From contig NZ_JAVRHT010000009.1 in assembly GCF_031846415.1 (NCBI RefSeq), forward strand, positions 1 through 64,000: 64,000 bases of DNA, read 5' to 3'. Below the pieces are notes generated by a model. That model was given only the letters and a program-made list of their open reading frames with translations, did not search any database and was not told where the DNA came from. This stretch comes from Rubrivirga litoralis (GTDB taxonomy: Bacteria > Bacteroidota > Rhodothermia > Rhodothermales > Rubricoccaceae). Each line of letters starts with the position of its first letter. The first letter of the stretch is position 1. This document shows positions 27,284-35,878 of this stretch, piece after piece. A program made the translations under genes and the position numbers.

Positions 27284-27658
27284 CTACGGCTCTTCCAACC
27301 CCCACGCCTGGGCAATGTGCCGGAGGACGGTCCGCTCCATCGTGTGGACCACGCCGTCGGCGTCGGCCACGCGGACGAGCGCGGCGTGGGCGCGGGCCAG
27401 CAGCGGCGGGCCGACGGCGTCGCGGAACCGGGCGACGACCGTGTCCAGTCCGACCACGCTGAGGTCGCCGTAAACCTTGACGGCCGCCTCTACGACCGCG
27501 CTCAGGTCAGCCCCGCTGTGGACGTCGGGGTCGAGGAGCGTCGAGAGCCGCCCCAGCTGCTCGACGAGCACGTGCGTTTCGCGCGGGTCCAGGTCGGCGT
27601 CGGTCCCGTGGGCGACGACGAGCGTGAGCACGGCGAGGTCAGCGAGCGGCGTAGGCAT
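27284..27658 (-). CDS. TerB-like helical protein
   Basis: A 124-aa protein from ATG 27658. All-alpha, with paired acidic motifs DADLDPRETHVLVEQL and ADADGVVHTMERTVLRHIA, which match the duplicated Asp-x-x-(I/V)-x-x-x-E pattern of TerB/DUF533 domains, thought to bind metal. It lies 19 bp downstream of the anti-sigma gene, so it probably belongs to the sigma operon. Function in that context is unknown. Confidence 0.7.
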   Translation of the reverse strand: MPTPLADLAVLTLVVAHGTDADLDPRETHVLVEQLGRLSTLLDPDVHSGADLSAVVEAAVKVYGDLSVVGLDTVVARFRDAVGPPLLARAHAALVRVADADGVVHTMERTVLRHIAQAWGLEEP

Positions 27659-27677
27659 GGGCGGGGCGGTCTCGGCC

Positions 27678-27935
27678 CTACGGCTCGGCCCGCTCCGGCG
27701 CCTGCGACGCGTCGCGGAGCACGGCGACGAGGCACGCGAACTCCTCCCGGCACCCGGGGCACGTCTGCAGGTGCTCCTCAACGAGCGGGAGGGCGGCCGC
27801 CGCGTCCAGGCCGGCCAGCTCCATCTCCGCAAAGTGGTCGACGTGGACGTAGCAGTCGCCACACGGGATCTCACCGGGGTGCGCGTTGAACACGCGCCGG
27901 ACGAGAAAGCGGAGGACGTCGGGGGTGAGGGTCAT
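27678..27935 (-). CDS. Small zinc-finger anti-sigma-like protein
   Basis: An 85-aa soluble protein. HLQTCPGC (His-x3-Cys-x2-Cys) is the zinc-binding anti-sigma signature, with upstream HVDHF and an extra CGDC pair near residue 25. It lies 76 bp downstream of the ECF sigma gene on the same strand. No membrane segment follows the domain, so any sensing is cytoplasmic, as in ChrR/RsrA-type redox-responsive factors. A redox or metal trigger is inference. Confidence 0.75.
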   Translation of the reverse strand: MTLTPDVLRFLVRRVFNAHPGEIPCGDCYVHVDHFAEMELAGLDAAAALPLVEEHLQTCPGCREEFACLVAVLRDASQAPERAEP

Positions 27936-28011
27936 GGTGTGCCGTAGACGCCGGCGGGCGGGGAGGTCTTACAGCGGCGCGCGGGCCGCCCCGCCCGCAG
28001 CACGTGGTGGC

Positions 28012-28629
28012 CTAGAGGTCGAGAAGGTCGTCCGGCCCCAGGCCGCGGTCCTCGAACGCCCGCTTGAGGCGGAGCCGGGCGTCGTGGAGCAGCTTGTAGA
28101 GCGCGTTCCGGTTCGTGTCCAGCCGCCTGGCCACCTCGTCCATCGGCATGCCGGCGAGGACGGCCTTGAGCGCCGTCTGCTGTCGCTCGGTGAGGTCCTC
28201 GTCGATGAGGCGGCGGACGAGGGCGGCGGCCTCGCCCTGCTCCATCACCTCGTCGGCGCCGGGCTCGGGGGCCGCCGGCGGGTCGGCCACGACGGCGTCG
28301 AGCGAGACGTTCTCCCACCGCTTCCGGCGGAGCTCGGAGAGCGCGATCCGCACGGCCACCTTCTGCGCCCACGTCGTGAACCGGGCGTCGCCGCGGAACT
28401 GGCCGACCCGGTCGCGGACGTGGAGCAGCGCCCGCTGCACGAGGTCCTCGGCGAGCGCGTCGGCCCCGCGGTCTACGCGCGGCGCGAGTGTGACGTGGAG
28501 GGCGCGCAGGAGGACCGGGCGGAGGTCGGCGAGGGCGGCCTCGGCCTCGGGGCCGTCCGAGCCGAGCGCGGCCACCCACTCGTCGTTCGTGCGGTCGGGG
28601 CGGGGGTCCGGGCGGCGCCGAGGGAGCAC
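28012..28629 (-). CDS. ECF-type RNA polymerase sigma factor
   Basis: A 205-aa sigma-70-family factor. The preferred start is GTG 28629, placed immediately after CCACCCCGCCC on the minus strand (28630-28640); the open frame upstream of it is motif DNA. Region 2 is at about 55-115 (DLVQRALLHVRDRVGQF, then RFTTWAQKVAVRIALSELRRKRW). Region 4 is at about 145-195 (LTERQQTALKAVLAGMPMDEVARRLDTNRNALYKLLHDA). Followed by the anti-sigma and TerB-like genes. Likely autoregulates its own operon, although no promoter motif was identified. Confidence 0.9.
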   Translation of the reverse strand: MLPRRRPDPRPDRTNDEWVAALGSDGPEAEAALADLRPVLLRALHVTLAPRVDRGADALAEDLVQRALLHVRDRVGQFRGDARFTTWAQKVAVRIALSELRRKRWENVSLDAVVADPPAAPEPGADEVMEQGEAAALVRRLIDEDLTERQQTALKAVLAGMPMDEVARRLDTNRNALYKLLHDARLRLKRAFEDRGLGPDDLLDL

Positions 28630-28843
28630 GGGCGGGGTGGGAGTGGGCGGGGCGGAAGCTACGCGCCCCGCCCGCGCCTCGATCCGACCGCCCCGCCCGG
28701 GCCTCGGCCCGCCGCGGGCGGGGCGGAAACCCCACCCCGCCCCGCCCGTGCGACCGGCCCGTCCGCAGACGCGCGCGGGCGGGGTGGCGACCGACGCCGC
28801 CCCCGCCGACCACCAGCCCCCCGCCCCCATCGCCACCCCGCCC
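28630..28843. repeat. Dense cluster of the GGGCGGGGYGG motif in a divergent promoter gap
   Basis: This 214-bp gap between the sigma-factor gene (minus) and the monooxygenase gene (plus) holds eight copies of the 11-mer or its complement. They lie near 28630, 28645, 28688, 28717, 28732, 28737 (overlapping), 28778 and 28833. The two outermost copies abut the two start codons. Promoters for both genes must lie among them. Confidence 0.7.
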
Positions 28844-28861
28844 CTGCTCCGCACCGTCCGC

Positions 28862-29140
28862 ATGACGTTCCGGCCCGACCGGCTGGGCGACTTTCTCGCC
28901 CTCTTCCGCGAGGCCCGCCCGCGGATCGCCGCCGCGCCCGGGTGCCGGCACCTCGAGCTGTGGGAGGACGCCCGCTTCCCCAACGTGCTCACCACGTTCA
29001 GCCACTGGGACAGCGCCGACGCCCTCGACGCCTACCGCCGCTCCGACCTGTTCCGCGAGACGTGGGCCGAGACCAAACCCTTGTTCGCCGCCCCGCCCGT
29101 GGCGCACAGCCAGTTTAGAATGTGGAATTCGGAAGGTTGA
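28862..29140 (+). CDS. Antibiotic-biosynthesis-monooxygenase (ABM) domain protein
   Basis: A ferredoxin-like ABM protein of 92 aa from ATG 28862. FRPDRLGDFLALFREARPRIAAAPGCRHLELWED ... FSHWDSADALDAYRRSDLFRETW is typical. The first beta-strand of the fold appears to begin upstream (LLRTVRMTF). A CTG at 28844, exactly adjacent to CCACCCCGCCC (28833-28843), would supply it and give 98 aa, so CTG may be the true start. The last codons (MWNSEG) are encoded inside the word-repeat hairpin at 29119-29248. Catalytic role unknown; ABM proteins include quinol monooxygenases and haem oxygenases. Confidence 0.8.
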   Translation: MTFRPDRLGDFLALFREARPRIAAAPGCRHLELWEDARFPNVLTTFSHWDSADALDAYRRSDLFRETWAETKPLFAAPPVAHSQFRMWNSEG

Positions 29141-29248
29141 ATGCGGAAGGGGCCTGCCCCAAACTCGGGGGCGGGGCGGCGAGGGGCGGGGTTCGAACCC
29201 ACGGGCCGCCCCCTTTCCGCCTTCCGCATTCACCATTCCGCATTCAGA
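29119..29248. terminator. Word-repeat inverted repeat between convergent ABM and glgC genes
   Basis: The left arm (29119-29150) ends TTGAATGCGGAAGG. The right arm (29217-29248) is its complement, containing CATTC..CCGCATTCA twice. The arms share 13 perfect bases plus an imperfect extension. The stop codons of both converging genes lie inside the arms (ABM TGA 29138-29140, glgC stop 29244-29246). A bidirectional terminator is likely. The interior contains a GC-motif copy and a GGTTCGAACC word. Confidence 0.55.
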
Positions 29249-30512
29249 TGACCGTCCCGTCGGGGACGATGGCGTTTTTGGGGAGCACGACGATGCCGTC
29301 GCGGATGTACCAGCCGTCGCCGTCGGCGTCGGTCACGCCGTCCTCGTTCGTGATCCGGCAGTCGGCGCCGACCTGGACGTTCTTGTCGATGATCGCGCTC
29401 TCGACCACGCTCCCGCGGCCGATGCCCGGGCTCGGCGGCGGGTCCACGCCGGGCCGCCGCGCCGGGTCGCGCCACGGGAGGTAGTCGGCCCCGAGCATGA
29501 CCACGTGCCGCAGCGCCGCGCCCTCGCCCACGTACGACCGGATCCCGACAACCGAGCCCTCGACCGTCGCCCGCGTCACGACGGACGCCTCGGCGATCAT
29601 CGAGTCGACGACGCGGGAGTCCTGGATCTTGGCCGGCGGGAGCATCCGCGCGTTCGTGTAGATGGGCGCGTCCTCGTCGTAGAGGTCGAACGACGGCACC
29701 TTCGAGGCCAGGTTCAGGTTGGCCTCGTAGAACGAGCGCACGGTCCCGATGTCGGACCAGTAGCCGTCGTGGGGGTAGCTCACCACGCGCCGCGAGCGGA
29801 TGGCGGCCGGGATGATCTCCTTGCCGAAGTCGGTCTCGCCGGGGTTGGCCAGGAGCACCTCGCGGAGCACGTCGCGCTCGAACATGTAGATCCCCATCGA
29901 CGCCAGGTACACGCGGCCCTGCTCGCGCATCCGCTCCGAGACCGGGCTGTCCAGGCCGTCGAGCTGGTCGCGCGCCGGCTTCTCGCGGAACTCGGTGATG
30001 ACCCCGTCGGCGTCCGTCTTGAGGATCCCGAACGCCGGCGCCTCGTCGGCCGTCACCGGGACGGTCGCGACCGTGAGGTCGGCCCACGTCGAGCGGTGGT
30101 GGTCCGAGAACGTGTTGAAGTCCATCCGGTAGAGCTGGTCGCCGGAGAGGATGAGCACGCGCCGGTGCGGGTAGGCGTTGATGTGCTGGAGGCACTGGCG
30201 GACGGCGTCGGCCGTGCCCTGGTACCACTGCTCGGAGTCCGGCGTCTGCTCGGCGGCCAGGATCGTCACGAACCCGTGGCCGAAGCGGTCGAAGCGGTAG
30301 GCCCGCGAGACGTGCCGGTTGAGGCTGGCCGAGTTGTACTGCGTGACGACGAACATCCGCAGCAGCTCGCTGTTGATGCAGTTCGAGATCGGGATGTCGA
30401 TGATCCGGTACTTCCCGGCGAGCGGGACGGCCGGCTTCGAGCGGTGCTGGGTGAGCGGGAAGAGCCGGGTCCCGGCGCCGCCGCCGAGGATGACCGCGAG
30501 CGTGTCGCGCAT
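29244..30512 (-). CDS. glgC: Glucose-1-phosphate adenylyltransferase
   Basis: Makes ADP-glucose for glycogen synthesis. The 422-aa protein from ATG 30512 starts with the nucleotidyltransferase motif LGGGAGTRLFPLT and KPAVPLAGKYRIIDIP. SNCINSELLRMFVVTQYNSASLNRH, WYQGTADAVRQ and FREKPA are typical GlgC catalytic segments. The C-terminal left-handed beta-helix (AEASVVTRATVEGSVVGIRS...VVESAIIDKNVQVGADC) is complete. No other glycogen gene is in the window. Confidence 0.96.
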   Translation of the reverse strand: MRDTLAVILGGGAGTRLFPLTQHRSKPAVPLAGKYRIIDIPISNCINSELLRMFVVTQYNSASLNRHVSRAYRFDRFGHGFVTILAAEQTPDSEQWYQGTADAVRQCLQHINAYPHRRVLILSGDQLYRMDFNTFSDHHRSTWADLTVATVPVTADEAPAFGILKTDADGVITEFREKPARDQLDGLDSPVSERMREQGRVYLASMGIYMFERDVLREVLLANPGETDFGKEIIPAAIRSRRVVSYPHDGYWSDIGTVRSFYEANLNLASKVPSFDLYDEDAPIYTNARMLPPAKIQDSRVVDSMIAEASVVTRATVEGSVVGIRSYVGEGAALRHVVMLGADYLPWRDPARRPGVDPPPSPGIGRGSVVESAIIDKNVQVGADCRITNEDGVTDADGDGWYIRDGIVVLPKNAIVPDGTVI

Positions 30513-30763
30513 GGGGAGCAGGTGTGAAGGGCAGCCTAGATACGGAAGCCCGCCGCCTGCGTTCGCCGCCCCGCCCACAAACGAGCCGACATCGTAGGGG
30601 CGACCGGCGGTCGCCCGCCCGTGACCGCCCCGCCCACGCGACACGGGCGGGGTGGAGACCACCGCGGCCGCCACCCGCCGCCCCTGACGTGCTGGGCAAT
30701 CGCCCGCCGCCCCGCCCCGTTCGCGCGGGACCGTCCGCTACCTTCCGGCCGCCCCGCCCCCGC
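30513..30763. promoter_or_regulatory. Divergent gap, glgC versus DUF4175 gene
   Basis: A 251-bp gap with several GC-motif copies in both orientations and no recognisable gene. A TACCTT at 30739-30744 and the variant CCGCCCCGCCC at about 30749-30759 precede the ATG at 30764. Confidence 0.3.
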
Positions 30764-33700
30764 ATGTCCACCCCGCTCGCCGACGCGCTCCGCCGCCGGA
30801 TCCGGCACGCCCGCCGGCGGCTGACGGCGGCGGCCGTGGCCCAGGGCGCGCTGATCACGGGCGGGGTGGTCGCCGCCGTGGCCTTGGTGGCGGTCGCGGC
30901 CGAGGCCGGGTTCTGGCTGGGCGTCGAGCTGCGGACGGCCGTGTTCTGGCTGCTCGCCGCGCTCCTCGCCGGGCTGACGGCCGCGCTCGTCGTCGTCCCG
31001 CTCCTGCGCGGGGCCGGCGTGCTCCCCGGGCTCGACGAGCGCGCCGTCGTCCGCCGCGCCGGCCGCGACTATGCCGGCGTCGACGACCGGCTCGCCACGT
31101 TCCTCGACCTCGCCGACGGCCACGCCTCGGGCGGGGCGGGGCGGCTCCACGAGGCGGCCCTCGACGCGCTCGGCCGCGAGGTCCGCGACGTCCCCTTCGA
31201 GCGCGTCCACGCCTTCGGGCCGGCGTGGCGGACCGCCCGCTGGGCCGCGGTCCCGGCGCTCCTGCTCGCCGCCCTCTTTCTCGGCGCGCCGTCGACCGTG
31301 GGCGGGGCGGCGGCCCGGCTCCTCGCGCCGGGCGTCTACTTCGCCCCGCCCGCCCCCTTCCGCCTCGACGTGTCGCCGGGCGACGCGGCCGTGTCGCGCG
31401 GGGCGAGCCTGCCCGTCGCCGTCCAGGCCGCCGGGCGCGAGCTGCCGCTCACGGCGCGTCTCGAAATTGGCCGCGCCGACGAACGGGCGACCGAGACCGT
31501 CCGCCTCCAGGCCGACGACCTCGGCGCGTTCGCCTACACCGTCGAGGACGTCCGAGCTGACATGCGCTACCGCGTGCTGGCCGACGGCGTGCGCTCGCGG
31601 TGGTACGCGATCACGGTCGAAAATCGGCCGCTCGTGCGCGGGGTCCAGGTGACGGTCGCCCCGCCCGCGTACAGCGGGCGCCGGGCGCGGCGGCTGCCCG
31701 AGGGCGTCGGCGACGTGACCGGGCTCGTGGGCTCGGGCGTCCGCGTCCGCGTGCAGCTGGGCGGGACGCGGCCCGAGGCGGCGTGGCTCCAGGTGGCGTG
31801 GGAGGACGGCCGCACGCAGCGGGTCCCGCTCCGCGTTGAGGGCGACCAGGCGTCGGGCGGGTTCGGGCTCCGCGGCGGCGGCACGTACTCGGTCCGCCTG
31901 GAGGCCCAAAACGGGCTCCAGAACGCGGACGCGGCGACGTACTCGCTGGGCACGCTGAGCGACGGGCCGCCGCAGATCGCGCTCCTGGAAGGCGCCGAGG
32001 ACCCGCTCTCCGGCGACGCCCGGCACCTCGTGTTCCGCGTCACCGACGACTTCGGGTTCTCGGGCGGCGCGCTCGTCTACCGCGTGGCGGTGTCCGAGGG
32101 CGGGGCGGCCGGCCCGCTCCGGCGGCTCCGCCTCCCGGTCCGCTCGCGGCCGCTCGACCAGGAGGTGGGCCTCGACCTCCGCCTGCCGGGCATCCGCCCC
32201 GGGGCCACGGTCGAGCTCTACGGGACGGTCCGCGACAACGACGGGCGGGGCGGGAAAACGGCGCGGACGCCCTCGTTCACGCTCCGCTACCCCACGCTCG
32301 CCGACCGCCTCGACGCCTTCGATGCCGACCGCGACTCGGCGGCCCAGGCGCTCGACGAGCTCCAGGAGACGGCCGAGGAGTCCGGCGAGCGGTTCCGCCG
32401 GCTCCGCGACGACCTCCGCCAGTCGCTCGACCCGGACTGGGAGGACCGCCGCCAGGTCGAGGAGCTCCTGCGCGAGCAGTCCGAGCTGGGCGAGCAGGCG
32501 CAGGACCTCCGCGAGCAGATGCGGCGCCTGTCCGAGCAGATGCAGCGCCAGGACCTCACCGACGAGGCCACGCGGCAGCGGTTCGAGCAGATGCAGCGCG
32601 TGATGGACGAGCTCGACACGCCCGAGCTCCGCGACGCCCTCGAACGGCTCCGCGACGCGATGGAGCGGCTCGACCTCCAGGACATGCTCCAGGAGTCCGA
32701 GGAGGCCGCCCAGACCGAGGAGGAGTTCCGCCGCCGCCTCGAACGGGCGATGAGCCTCATGAAGCGGCTCGAAGCCGCCGTCGAGATGGAGGAGGCCGCG
32801 CGCCGCGCCGAGGACCTCGCCGAGACCGAGGAGCGGCTCGCCCGCGAGACCGAGGCGATGCGCCCCGACCGCCCCGCCCCCGGCGAGAACGAGCCGGAGC
32901 GGGGTGGCGAGCCGACGCCGCCCCGCCCGAACACGCCGGCCGAGCGCGAGCGGCTGGCCGAGGAGCAGCGCCGGGCCGCCGAGGACGCCGAGGCCCTGGA
33001 GGAGCAGCTAGAGAACGCGCGCGAGGCGGCCGACGACGTGCCCCGCGCGCCGACCGAGGCCCTGGAGCAGATGATGGAGCAGATGCAGCAGGACGGCGGG
33101 CTCCCGCAGCAGATGGAGCAGAACGCCCAGCAGCTCCAGCAGAACCAGCTCCAGGACGCCCAGGAGGGGCAGGAGGAGATGTCCAAGCAGCTCCGCCAGA
33201 TGGCTCAGAAGATGCGCCAGCAGAGCGCCCAGATGCAGGGCCAGCAGGCCCAGGTGGACCAAGCCGCCCTCCGCCGCTCGCTCGAAGACGTCCTCACGCT
33301 GTCGCGCGAGCAGGAGCGGCTGGCCGGCGAGACGCAGGCGATCCCGGCGCGCAACCCCGCCCTCGTGCCCGTCGCTCGCCGCCAGGGCGAGCTCCGCGAC
33401 GGGCTCGCGGCCGTCACCGACACACTCCGCCGCGTGGCCCTCTCAGTCCCCCAGCTCGGCCCCGACATCGACGAGCGGGCCGGCAACGCGCGCCGCGAGA
33501 TGGCCGGCGCGCTGGAGCAGCTCGCCGAGCGCCAGTCGCGCCAGGGCGCCGCCCACCAGCGGACGGCCATGTCGCACCTGAACGAGCTCGCACTCCTACT
33601 CTCGAACCTGCTCGACCAGCTCCAGAATCAGAGCCAGCAGCAGGGCGGGGAGGGCCAGGGGATGCCGCAGAAGATGCAGCAGATCGGCCAGCAGCAGCAG

Positions 33701-34207
33701 CGGCTCAACCAGCGCATCCAGCAGATGCTGAACGAGTCGGCCGGCGAGCGGCTCTCGCCTGGGGAGGGCCGGCGGATGCGGCAGATGGCGGAGCAGCAGG
33801 AAGCCCTCCGGCGCCAGCTCCAGCGCGCCGTCGAGGGGGGCGGGGCGGGGCTGGAGCCCGGCGACCGGAGCGCGCTCAAGCGCGTCGAGGACCAGATGCG
33901 CGAGGCGGCCCAGGACCTGCGCCGCGGGCGCGCCGACCGGCGGACGGCCCCGCGCCAGCAGCAGATCCTCGAGAAGCTCCTCGAAGCCGAGGAGTCGGTC
34001 AACCAGCGGGGCCGCGAGGAGCAGCGCGAGGCGCAGACGGGGACCGCCCGCCCGGACCCCGACCGCCCCGCCCCGCCCCGGACCGAGCGGCCGGCCGAGC
34101 GCGTCCGCCGCGACCTGATCCGGGCGCTCGAGAGCGGGTACGCGTCGGACTACCAGGACCTCATCAAGCGCTACTTCGAGCGCCTCCAGCAGCGGACCGG
34201 CGGGTGA
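30764..34207 (+). CDS. DUF4175-family membrane protein with long Gln/Met-rich coiled coil
   Basis: A 1147-aa protein. Two membrane helices near the N-terminus (about 22-44 and 50-76) and a third (about 155-175) precede a periplasmic beta-rich region to about residue 510. A huge charged coiled-coil/disordered region follows, rich in Gln, Met, Glu and Arg, with repeats such as EQMMEQMQQD, QQMEQNAQQLQQNQL and RQMAQKMRQQ. This is the layout of the DUF4175 proteins of Bacteroidota, often found with MoxR/VWA 'aerotolerance' genes; a VWA-like partner is encoded here at 46276. Length is typical for the family. Function unknown; a mechanical or envelope scaffold role is only a guess. Confidence 0.85.
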   Translation: MSTPLADALRRRIRHARRRLTAAAVAQGALITGGVVAAVALVAVAAEAGFWLGVELRTAVFWLLAALLAGLTAALVVVPLLRGAGVLPGLDERAVVRRAGRDYAGVDDRLATFLDLADGHASGGAGRLHEAALDALGREVRDVPFERVHAFGPAWRTARWAAVPALLLAALFLGAPSTVGGAAARLLAPGVYFAPPAPFRLDVSPGDAAVSRGASLPVAVQAAGRELPLTARLEIGRADERATETVRLQADDLGAFAYTVEDVRADMRYRVLADGVRSRWYAITVENRPLVRGVQVTVAPPAYSGRRARRLPEGVGDVTGLVGSGVRVRVQLGGTRPEAAWLQVAWEDGRTQRVPLRVEGDQASGGFGLRGGGTYSVRLEAQNGLQNADAATYSLGTLSDGPPQIALLEGAEDPLSGDARHLVFRVTDDFGFSGGALVYRVAVSEGGAAGPLRRLRLPVRSRPLDQEVGLDLRLPGIRPGATVELYGTVRDNDGRGGKTARTPSFTLRYPTLADRLDAFDADRDSAAQALDELQETAEESGERFRRLRDDLRQSLDPDWEDRRQVEELLREQSELGEQAQDLREQMRRLSEQMQRQDLTDEATRQRFEQMQRVMDELDTPELRDALERLRDAMERLDLQDMLQESEEAAQTEEEFRRRLERAMSLMKRLEAAVEMEEAARRAEDLAETEERLARETEAMRPDRPAPGENEPERGGEPTPPRPNTPAERERLAEEQRRAAEDAEALEEQLENAREAADDVPRAPTEALEQMMEQMQQDGGLPQQMEQNAQQLQQNQLQDAQEGQEEMSKQLRQMAQKMRQQSAQMQGQQAQVDQAALRRSLEDVLTLSREQERLAGETQAIPARNPALVPVARRQGELRDGLAAVTDTLRRVALSVPQLGPDIDERAGNARREMAGALEQLAERQSRQGAAHQRTAMSHLNELALLLSNLLDQLQNQSQQQGGEGQGMPQKMQQIGQQQQRLNQRIQQMLNESAGERLSPGEGRRMRQMAEQQEALRRQLQRAVEGGGAGLEPGDRSALKRVEDQMREAAQDLRRGRADRRTAPRQQQILEKLLEAEESVNQRGREEQREAQTGTARPDPDRPAPPRTERPAERVRRDLIRALESGYASDYQDLIKRYFERLQQRTGG

Positions 34208-34343
34208 GGGTCCGAGGGCGGGGCGGGCGTCGCGCGCCCGTCACCGCCCCGCCCGCCGTCTGCTCGGGCGGGGCGGGGCGGCTTCGGCCACCTCGCAGAA
34301 AGGCTCGGGCGGGGTGGCGCCTCTGTACCTCCCCCGCCCCGCC

Positions 34344-34856
34344 CTACTCCGCCGGCTGGACATCGCCGTAGCTGACGACGCCGTTCCGGCCGTCGACGAG
34401 CAGGAGCCGCGTGAGGGCGTCGTCGCCGACCGGCGACACCTCGCGGCCCTGGAACGTGAACGTGCAGATCGTCGACGTGACGGCGTCGTCGCACGGCTGG
34501 CCGATGAGGCGGAGGCGGCCGTCGCCGTCGAGCCGGTAGAGCGCGAGCCCGCCGGCCACGCCCGAGACCACGTTGACCTGGTACACGCCGGTCTCGCGGA
34601 ACGGGAGCGGGTTGGGGTACGGCACCTGGATCGTCTGGACGAGGCCCCCGTAGGCCGGCCCGATCCGCCAGTCGCCCGCGTCCTCGGCGACGACCGCCCC
34701 GCTCGCGTCGGTCCGCGTGTAGCCGGAGGGCGGGGAGAACGCCTGGTCCTCGAAAAAGCGCTGCTCCTCGACGGTCGCCCCGTCGCAGGCGGCGAGCAGC
34801 GGGAGCAGGGCGAGGGCGGCCAGGAGCGGCGCGAGCGGGGCGGGGCGGCGGGGCAT
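34344..34856 (-). CDS. Hypothetical lipoprotein
   Basis: A 170-aa exported protein with lipobox LAAC at about residue 24 (LLALALLPLLAAC). The mature part is predicted beta-rich, with a short Cys pair (PCDDAVTSTIC) that could form a disulfide. No family recognised. It converges on the DUF4175 gene and is divergent from the ABC ATPase. The gap to DUF4175 (34208-34343) holds only GC-motif copies. Confidence 0.65.
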   Translation of the reverse strand: MPRRPAPLAPLLAALALLPLLAACDGATVEEQRFFEDQAFSPPSGYTRTDASGAVVAEDAGDWRIGPAYGGLVQTIQVPYPNPLPFRETGVYQVNVVSGVAGGLALYRLDGDGRLRLIGQPCDDAVTSTICTFTFQGREVSPVGDDALTRLLLVDGRNGVVSYGDVQPAE

Positions 34857-34984
34857 GGGCGGCGGGCGAACCGGAGCGACGGGCGCGCGGTAACGGCCCG
34901 CCCCGCCCGTTGGGTCCGCCTGTTCGCGCGCCGTGTGGACCTGAGGGCGGGGCGGCCGCGCTCCGCTCCACCCCGCCCCCGCCC

Positions 34985-35767
34985 GTGCCCCACCTTGCCG
35001 CCCACGACCTGTCCGTCTCGCTGGGCGACCGGTCGGTGCTGCGCGACGTGTCGTTCGCGGTCGCCGAGGGCGAGCGGGTCGGGCTCGTCGGGCCGAACGG
35101 GGCGGGCAAGACGACGCTGCTCCGCGCCGCCGCCGGGCTCCTCCCCTACTCGGGAACGCTCGCGCTGCGCGGGCGGGGCGTTCGGGCGTGGCCGGCGCGC
35201 GAGCGGGCGCGCGAGGTGGCCCTCGTGCGGCAGCAGGCGGACCTCGCCGTCGACTTTACGGTCGCTGAGGTCGTCGGGCTGGGCCGCGCCCCGCACCTCG
35301 GGTGGCTGGCAGCGCTCGGGGGCGATGACCAACGCCGCGTGGCCAAGGCCCTCGCCGCCGTCGACCTGGCGGCGTTCGCGGACCGGCCGGTTCCGGAGCT
35401 CTCGGGCGGCGAGCAGCAGCGGGTGTTTCTGGCCCAGGCGCTCGCCCAGGACGCCCGGCTGTTGCTCCTGGACGAGCCCACGGCGCACCTCGACGTCCGC
35501 CACCAGCTGGACCTGCTGGCCCGCGTCCGCGCGCTGGGGGCGGCGGGGCGGACGGTCGTGGCGGCGGTCCACGACCTGGAGTTGGCGGCCCGCTTTGCCG
35601 ACCGGCTCTGGGTGCTCGCGGGCGGCCGGCTCGTCGCCGACGGGCCGCCGGCGGACGTCCTCCGCCCCGCCCTTCTGCGCGACGTGTTCGGGGTCGAGGC
35701 CGAGGTCGACACGGACGCGGCCGGCGTCCGCATCCGGTACTTTGGAGCGTTGGGAAGTGGAACGTGA
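34985..35767 (+). CDS. ABC transporter ATPase, BtuD/HmuV (FecE) type
   Basis: A 260-aa ATPase from GTG 34985, which follows CCACCCCGCCC (34968-34978). Walker A is GPNGAGKTT, the signature LSGGEQQRVFLAQ, Walker B LLLLDEP, and the switch His lies in AVHDLELA. DFTVAEVVGLGR before the signature is characteristic of iron-chelate/haem/B12 importers. No permease or binding protein lies beside it. The next gene is a cobalamin adenosyltransferase, so cobalamin uptake (BtuD) is the leading guess. A GAGAGGCGAGGAGCGAG word repeat starts at the stop codon. Confidence 0.85.
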   Translation: MPHLAAHDLSVSLGDRSVLRDVSFAVAEGERVGLVGPNGAGKTTLLRAAAGLLPYSGTLALRGRGVRAWPARERAREVALVRQQADLAVDFTVAEVVGLGRAPHLGWLAALGGDDQRRVAKALAAVDLAAFADRPVPELSGGEQQRVFLAQALAQDARLLLLDEPTAHLDVRHQLDLLARVRALGAAGRTVVAAVHDLELAARFADRLWVLAGGRLVADGPPADVLRPALLRDVFGVEAEVDTDAAGVRIRYFGALGSGT

Positions 35768-35878
35768 GAGGCGAGGAGCGAGAAACGCACGGGGCGGGGT
35801 GGCGCCACTCGCCAGGACGCTGCTCCCTATGAACGTTCACGCCCCGCCCTTCCCCCTTCTCCTTTTCCCCTCTCCCCC

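Noticed and set aside
28630..28995. Longer sigma-factor reading frame beginning at 28995
   Set aside because: The first 122 codons are translation of clustered GC-motif DNA overlapping the divergent ABM promoter region and gene. The homology to sigma factors starts after GTG 28629.
29186..29202. tRNA-like T-arm (GTGGG-TTCGAAC-CCCGC on the minus strand)
   Set aside because: No matching acceptor, D-arm or anticodon arm at the required distances. It lies within the interior of the convergent hairpin; a tRNA remnant is possible but unsupported.
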